A DNA stretch of 27,995 bases, from NCBI GenBank assembly GCA_964462125.1, contig CAYWXT010000048.1:1-27995 (forward strand). Direction: 5' to 3'. Both the position numbers and the translations under genes were made by a program. How positions within the stretch are numbered: position 1 is the first letter of the stretch; each line of letters opens with the position of its first letter. The notes under the pieces were generated by a model that was not told the DNA's origin, ran no database searches, and was given only the letters and a program-made list of their open reading frames with translations. Positions 24,710-27,995 of the stretch are shown here, in pieces. This DNA comes from JAWLFY01 sp964462125 (GTDB lineage: Bacteria; Planctomycetota; Planctomycetia; Pirellulales; Pirellulaceae).

Positions 24710-24745
24710 AAAGCCGTGCCCGGCAGCGGGTGCGGCTTTCTCTTG
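24710..24745 (+). terminator. Rho-independent terminator after the TIGR03000 gene
   Basis: AAAGCCGTGCCCG (24710-24722) pairs with CGGGTGCGGCTTT (24727-24739), 13 continuous pairs including two G-U, with a GCAG loop and a short T-rich tail. From here to 25006 I see no gene or other clear element. Confidence 0.75.
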
Positions 24746-25006
24746 CGCCCAAAGCGGGACCGAAGCAAGCGGGCGGAGGACGATCGAACGCGGGTTGGTA
24801 CGACGCTCAGTGGGATCAGGTCTCCGGCGCTACGTGTGAACCAAGTGTCCCGTCAACAAGACGTAAAAAACTCGGTTCACAACGGGCCGATGATCGCGGT
24901 TCAACGCCAGCGTTCGCGTGCCGTATTTGGGCGACGTTTTGTATTGAGCAATACATGTTCATCCATGTTGTCGCGCCGCCGTCGGCTCAGGATTTTCTGA
25001 CCGAGC

Positions 25007-25441
25007 CTAGCGGCAATCTTTGCAGTGGCCGCGAAGAAGGATCTCGGTGACATCGCCGATCGTACTGCTTTGACGCTGGCTCCCGGCGGTGAGGTGGACA
25101 TCGTCCAAACAGGTGACCGACCCGCAATCGACACAGACGAAATGGGGATGCGCGGCCTGGTTCGGGTGCTGCGGGTCAAGCGCTTCGAACCGCCAGACGT
25201 GATCGCCCAGCTCGGTTCGCCGCAGCAAACCGGCCTCCGCCAGATCGTTCAGGTTCCGGAACGCGGTCGCCTTGTCGACGCCGGTCCTGCTCAGCTCTTC
25301 GGCAACTTCCGCGTGTGTCAGCGGCGAAGGGCTCTCACGGACAATCAGCAGGGTTGCGATCCGCGCGGGGGTCGCCCGCAGCCCGACCGAGCGGATGTCA
25401 TTCCGCGCCGTATCCAGGCCAGTCGTTGCGTCCCGGGACAT
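25007..25441 (-). CDS. Fur-family metalloregulator, probably Zur-like
   Basis: This is a cytoplasmic metal-responsive repressor of 144 residues from the ATG at 25441, which has AAGG five bases upstream and gives normal Fur length. The frame stays open to 25909, and an ATG at 25510 is also possible but lies almost at the predicted transcription start. The N-terminal winged helix is RATPARIATLLIV, LTHAEVAEELSRTGVDKATA, FRNLNDLAEAGLLRR. The C-terminal dimer domain has GDHVWRFEA, HPHFVCVDCGSVTCLDDV (His98, His100, Cys103, Cys106) and a terminal GHCKDC (Cys140, Cys143), so both structural-zinc CxxC pairs are present. It is divergent from a ZIP metal transporter, which favours zinc over iron as the sensed metal; that is inference. 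Confidence 0.88.
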   Translation of the reverse strand: MSRDATTGLDTARNDIRSVGLRATPARIATLLIVRESPSPLTHAEVAEELSRTGVDKATAFRNLNDLAEAGLLRRTELGDHVWRFEALDPQHPNQAAHPHFVCVDCGSVTCLDDVHLTAGSQRQSSTIGDVTEILLRGHCKDCR

Positions 25442-25517
25442 TGTCACCTTGTCAATCCTGGTACCAAGAAATGCGATCGATGCCTTCCTCGGCAAACGCG
25501 CGTTTGCCATGGGCGGA

Positions 25518-25523
25518 AGTATA
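25518..25523 (-). promoter_or_regulatory. -10 element candidate for the Fur-family gene
   Basis: TATACT on the minus strand matches five of six consensus bases. No good -35 is seen at 16-18 bases. The start point would be near 25511, giving a leader of about 70 bases to the ATG at 25441. Confidence 0.35.
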
Positions 25524-25615
25524 GCACGATTGGTGCAGTTGCGATTCGGTGACGAACCAGTACCGGGGAAACGAAACGGGTGATGATGGACGAGGAGGTG
25601 TCGGATATGCATTTC

Positions 25616-25625
25616 GATTGCAATC
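25616..25625. promoter_or_regulatory. 10-bp palindrome in the fur/ZIP divergent region
   Basis: GATTGCAATC is a perfect palindrome in the A/T-richer part of the 294-base divergent region. It is a candidate metalloregulator operator but does not match a Zur box I know. CGATTGGTG / CGATTCGGTG direct repeats 15 bases apart (25527, 25542) lie near the regulator's promoter. Confidence 0.3.
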
Positions 25626-25735
25626 ACGTAATCTATTCGGCTGTTCGCGCGTTCGCCCGCACGGCCTGTCGCCAGGGAGCATCTTCTCGGGGGTGAGCGG
25701 CACCGAGTGAATCGTTCGGTGGCAAGCGAGACCCT

Positions 25736-26707
25736 GTGGAGTTTCTTCTGATGACTGTGCCCGTCCTGCTCGTGACCTATTGCGTGCTGATCGTGCTGGC
25801 ATCGGTCGCGGGTGGACGACTCCCTTCGCTGTTTCGAATGACGCACCTTCGAACGCAGTTGTTGATGAGTTTTGTCGGCGGGTTGATGCTTGGAATTGCG
25901 ACACTGCACCTATTGCCCCACGCCGCCTCGACCCTTGGCTCCTCGGGGCAGACCGGTGCGGGCGCCTTGATTGGCATTGTGGCGATGTTTCTGCTGATGC
26001 GAGTCTTTCGCGCGCATCAGCACGGGGCTGCGATGCCGCTACCGGAGGGCGGGGTGGAGCCTCTGGGCGAACCGGTTTTGGGTCGTGGGGAGTCGGGTCG
26101 CGACTGGGGGCAGATGGAGGATTCCAGATGCGGTGAGCAGACCCACGAGCATGGTGAGGGTACGAGCGGCATCCGGCCCGGCATGGGGTGGATTGGTTTG
26201 GTGTTCGGACTGGGGCTGCACACGCTGATCGACGGCGTGGCGTTGTCGGCGAGCGTGGTGAGTGACGATGAGCACGGGGCTTGGTTGGGACTTGCCGGGT
26301 TGGGGACGTTCTTGGCGGTCGCGTTGCATAAGCCCCTGGATGCCTTTGCGATCACCTCGACGATGCGTGCCGGCGGTTGGAGCCGCGGGCACCGCGACTT
26401 GATCAACCTTCTTTTTTCGTCGGCCTGTCCGTTGGGAGCTGCTCTGTTCTATCTGGGGGTTACGAGCATCAATGGGAGCGCGGCCGCAGTCGGCTGGGGG
26501 TTGGCCTTATCGGCCGGTTTCTTTCTTTGCATTGCGTTGGCGGATTTGCTGCCGGAAGTTTCCTTTCACGATCATGACCGGGGAAAGCTGACGGCGGCAT
26601 TGGTGTTGGGCATCGTCTTGGCGGTGGGGGTCGAAAACCTCCCTGGGCACAGGCACGCCCCCGATCCGGTCGTCGAGCGGGATCACCACGCCAGCGACGA
26701 GCGCTAG
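25736..26707 (+). CDS. ZIP-family metal transporter
   Basis: This inner-membrane divalent-metal permease of the ZIP family (zinc most likely) has 323 residues. The first hydrophobic segments are VPVLLVTYCVLIVLASVAGG, LLMSFVGGLMLGIATLHLLP and GALIGIVAMFLLM. A variable hydrophilic loop (about 95-150) contains AHQHG and THEHG. Two signature helices follow: GLGLHTLIDGVALSAS and FLAVALHKPLDAFAITS, holding the metal-binding His/Asp set of TM4 and TM5. Three more helices end in VLGIVLAVGVENL, with a His-rich tail GHRHAPDPVVERDHHA. The start is GTG at 25736; an ATG at 25751 with GGAG nine bases upstream is as likely. The divergent Fur-family gene probably controls it. Confidence 0.88.
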   Translation: MEFLLMTVPVLLVTYCVLIVLASVAGGRLPSLFRMTHLRTQLLMSFVGGLMLGIATLHLLPHAASTLGSSGQTGAGALIGIVAMFLLMRVFRAHQHGAAMPLPEGGVEPLGEPVLGRGESGRDWGQMEDSRCGEQTHEHGEGTSGIRPGMGWIGLVFGLGLHTLIDGVALSASVVSDDEHGAWLGLAGLGTFLAVALHKPLDAFAITSTMRAGGWSRGHRDLINLLFSSACPLGAALFYLGVTSINGSAAAVGWGLALSAGFFLCIALADLLPEVSFHDHDRGKLTAALVLGIVLAVGVENLPGHRHAPDPVVERDHHASDER

Positions 26708-27034
26708 ATGCTGGTTTTGGGGGGACAAACGGGGCATCGGCGTTGGGTGATTCCCATTCATTCTGCCTGGAATCCATTCTGGCTGAAATCGACTCACGCG
26801 CGGTCGAGGCGGCGACTGGCGGGGCGAGACTGGGGGGAGGACTCAGACGCCGCTTTCGTAATCGCTTGCAGAGACCCCCGTTACTGAGAACAAATCGATG
26901 CCTTCGGGGCTCTTTGTTCCCCTTTCGGTATGTGAGTTGCCCCACTCGGTCAGTGGATCCATCGAAGCGGCGTTGCTCGATGGGCAGTTGCACAGGGGCG
27001 GATGGTGATTCCACTCACAGAAGGAACCCGAGGG
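26708..27034. other. 327-base gap with a hairpin
   Basis: No coding frame is convincing here. GAACAAA (26888-26894) and TTTGTTC (26913-26919) pair perfectly, and the enclosed bases can form a GCC-TTCGG-GGC inner stem. The element lies about 115 bases before the DUF1328 start and may be an mRNA leader structure or the end signal of the ZIP gene. Confidence 0.4.
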
Positions 27035-27199
27035 ATGTTGTCTTGGGCCATATTTTTTTTGATTATCGCGATCATTGCTGGGGTGTTGGGTTTCGGCGGT
27101 ATCGCTGGGACGGCGGCCTGGATCGCGAAGGTGTTGTTTGTCGTCTTTCTCGTGCTGTTTGTGTTGATGCTCATCACCGGGGGTCGTACGCCTGTCTGA
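27035..27199 (+). CDS. DUF1328 small membrane protein
   Basis: This 54-residue inner-membrane peptide of the DUF1328 (YtjA) family starts MLSWAIFFLIIAIIAGVLGF. AAGGA is nine bases upstream. A frame-matched earlier ATG at 27002 adds 11 residues unlike the family. Two hydrophobic helices (residues 2-20 and about 28-50) surround a GFGGIAGTAAWIAK turn, the family signature. Members are common in stress-induced clusters of proteobacteria and planctomycetes; the molecular function is unknown. It heads the group of stress-type genes that continues with the CsbD-like protein. Confidence 0.88.
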   Translation: MLSWAIFFLIIAIIAGVLGFGGIAGTAAWIAKVLFVVFLVLFVLMLITGGRTPV

Positions 27200-27371
27200 G
27201 CGGAGCGACCCTTGGAGCGAATGAACGTCGGCTGGATTTGATTTGTTTTTCACGAGAGACGTTCGATTGGCCTGGGCTTTGCTACTCAGGAGAATCCTCG
27301 TGGTCGTGGAAGCGAGCTTGGCCGATTGGGCTGAGATCAATGAACGGAAAGACGAAGCGGAGGACAAACTG

Positions 27372-27791
27372 ATGGTGAGTCGTCAAGAATTGGAAGGGAA
27401 ATGGGAGCAGGTCAAGGGACGGCTGCAGGACCGTTGGGGGCAGCTCACGGAGGATGAGCTTCAACGTGTTCGAGGCAATGCCTCGGCGTTGGTGGGCGTC
27501 ATTGAGGAGAAGACCGGGGAGTCGAGGCGCGAGATCGAAGCTTATCTGGACCAGATGTTCCAGAGCGGCACGTCGACCGCACGGGCGGCGGCGGATTCGG
27601 CGCGCGAGTACGGTCACTGGGCTGCAGAATCGGCGCAGGCGGGCTACGACCAGGTGGCGGATTCGGTTCGCTCCGGCTATCAGCAAGCGGAGGGATCGAT
27701 TCGCCGCAACCCGACCGAGTCGGTCGCGGTGGCATTTGGAGCGGGGGTCATCACCGGAGTCGTGGTCGCGTTGGCGATGAGGTCTCGCTGA
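27372..27791 (+). CDS. CsbD-like stress protein with YqjD/ElaB-like C-terminal membrane tail
   Basis: The protein has 139 residues starting MVSRQELEGKWEQVKGRLQD, with GGAGG eight bases before the ATG. The longer frame to 27243 adds an unrelated stretch. Residues about 1-60 form a CsbD-like domain (KWEQVKGRLQDRWGQLTEDE, then a helix ending EIEAYLDQMF). A middle helical part is Ala/Ser/Gln-rich (AADSAREYGHWAAESAQAGY). The end, RRNPTESVAVAFGAGVITGV followed by VVALAMRSR, is one glycine-containing membrane helix with basic flanks, as in DUF883 proteins (YqjD, ElaB), which tether ribosomes to the membrane in E. coli. The combination suggests a membrane-anchored stationary-phase or stress protein. 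The stop TGA overlaps the next ATG by one base (TGATG). Confidence 0.82.
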   Translation: MVSRQELEGKWEQVKGRLQDRWGQLTEDELQRVRGNASALVGVIEEKTGESRREIEAYLDQMFQSGTSTARAAADSAREYGHWAAESAQAGYDQVADSVRSGYQQAEGSIRRNPTESVAVAFGAGVITGVVVALAMRSR

Positions 27792-27995
27792 TGTTGGCCC
27801 CACGCCCACGAGACGAGAGGCACTCGGGTGGTCAGGCCGCGGTGACTTCACGCGTTGATGCTGAACAGTTGCAGCGGCGGATGAACGAAGTTCGCCTGAG
27901 CTTGCGGTCGGAGGCGGAGGAGGTCGTTGACAACGCAAGTGAACTGGCCGACTGGCGGTACTACGTCCGGGCGCATCCGTGGGCCAGTATTGCCG
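27791..27995 (+). CDS. Conserved hypothetical protein, DUF883-like (partial, runs off window)
   Basis: This frame is open from ATG 27791 to the window end (68 codons). It reads MLAPRPRDERHSGGQAAVTS, a helical RVDAEQLQRRMNEVRLSLRS segment, EAEEVVDNASELADWRYYV and RAHPWASIA before the cut. The RxHPWASIA ending typically leads into a glycine-rich membrane helix in YqjD/DUF883- or DUF3618-like proteins, so the membrane segment probably lies just outside. The start overlaps the CsbD-like stop (TGATG), so translation is likely coupled. I would expect a YqjE/holin-like membrane protein next, by analogy with yqjCDE; that is inference. Confidence 0.72.
   Translation, partial: MLAPRPRDERHSGGQAAVTSRVDAEQLQRRMNEVRLSLRSEAEEVVDNASELADWRYYVRAHPWASIA

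Noticed and set aside
25442..25909. Long N-terminal extension of the Fur-family frame
   Set aside because: It overlaps the divergent ZIP gene, has no Fur similarity and lies upstream of the predicted -10.

Overview
The window is high-GC, gene-dense bacterial chromosome. It most likely comes from the phylum Planctomycetota, in the Pirellulales or Rhodopirellula-like group. The strongest pointers are a Gly/Ser-rich exported protein with two copies of the planctomycete domain TIGR03000, a secreted DUF1080 (3-keto-disaccharide hydrolase) protein, a Uma2-family protein, a small protein with a conserved FMRAMDDYK...RMFPTCSEVLEV core that I associate with planctomycetes, and weak or absent Shine-Dalgarno sites with frequent GTG/TTG starts. 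The phylum call is inference from gene content. No rRNA, tRNA or CRISPR array was recognised.

Layout. 1-2290: a minus-strand pair (YheT-type hydrolase, then cysQ, cut by the left edge) stands head-to-head with thpR. 2328-4521: a large lipoprotein of unknown function and a small conserved protein, both minus; two terminators follow the small gene. 4716-7131: trpA and pgi, minus. 7132-7412: a divergent control region with palindromes and two 18-bp tandem duplications. 7413-9089: gpmI. 9653-11249: a DEAD-box RNA helicase with a long leader and TTG start, then a cold-shock protein, a pairing typical of cold adaptation. A long hairpin at 11266-11319 closes this unit and the opposing RND efflux operon (MFP then pump, minus, 16400 to 11376). 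16591-18917: ilvD followed by a Uma2-family gene, minus. 19057-19713: secreted DUF1080 protein. 19736-19988: the decayed C-terminus of an ISL3-type transposase. 20135-23083: Ppx/GppA-HD phosphatase and an exported protein-L-isoaspartate methyltransferase carrying an extra C-terminal beta-rich domain. 23264-23342: a long imperfect palindromic repeat. 23583-24659: the TIGR03000 protein with a good terminator. 25007-26707: a Fur-family regulator divergent from a ZIP metal transporter, a likely Zur-type zinc circuit. 27035 to the end: a stress-type cluster (DUF1328 membrane peptide, a CsbD-like protein with a YqjD/ElaB-like membrane tail, and an overlapping gene cut by the right edge).

Most genes are housekeeping: central carbon metabolism, Trp and branched-chain amino-acid synthesis, RNA metabolism, phosphate and sulfur nucleotide turnover. 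The more unusual material is the secreted methyltransferase fusion, the CsbD-membrane-tail fusion, the repeat-rich pgi/gpmI control region, the palindromic repeats, and the recurring short tandem duplications next to genes. I see no defence island, phage or complete mobile element.
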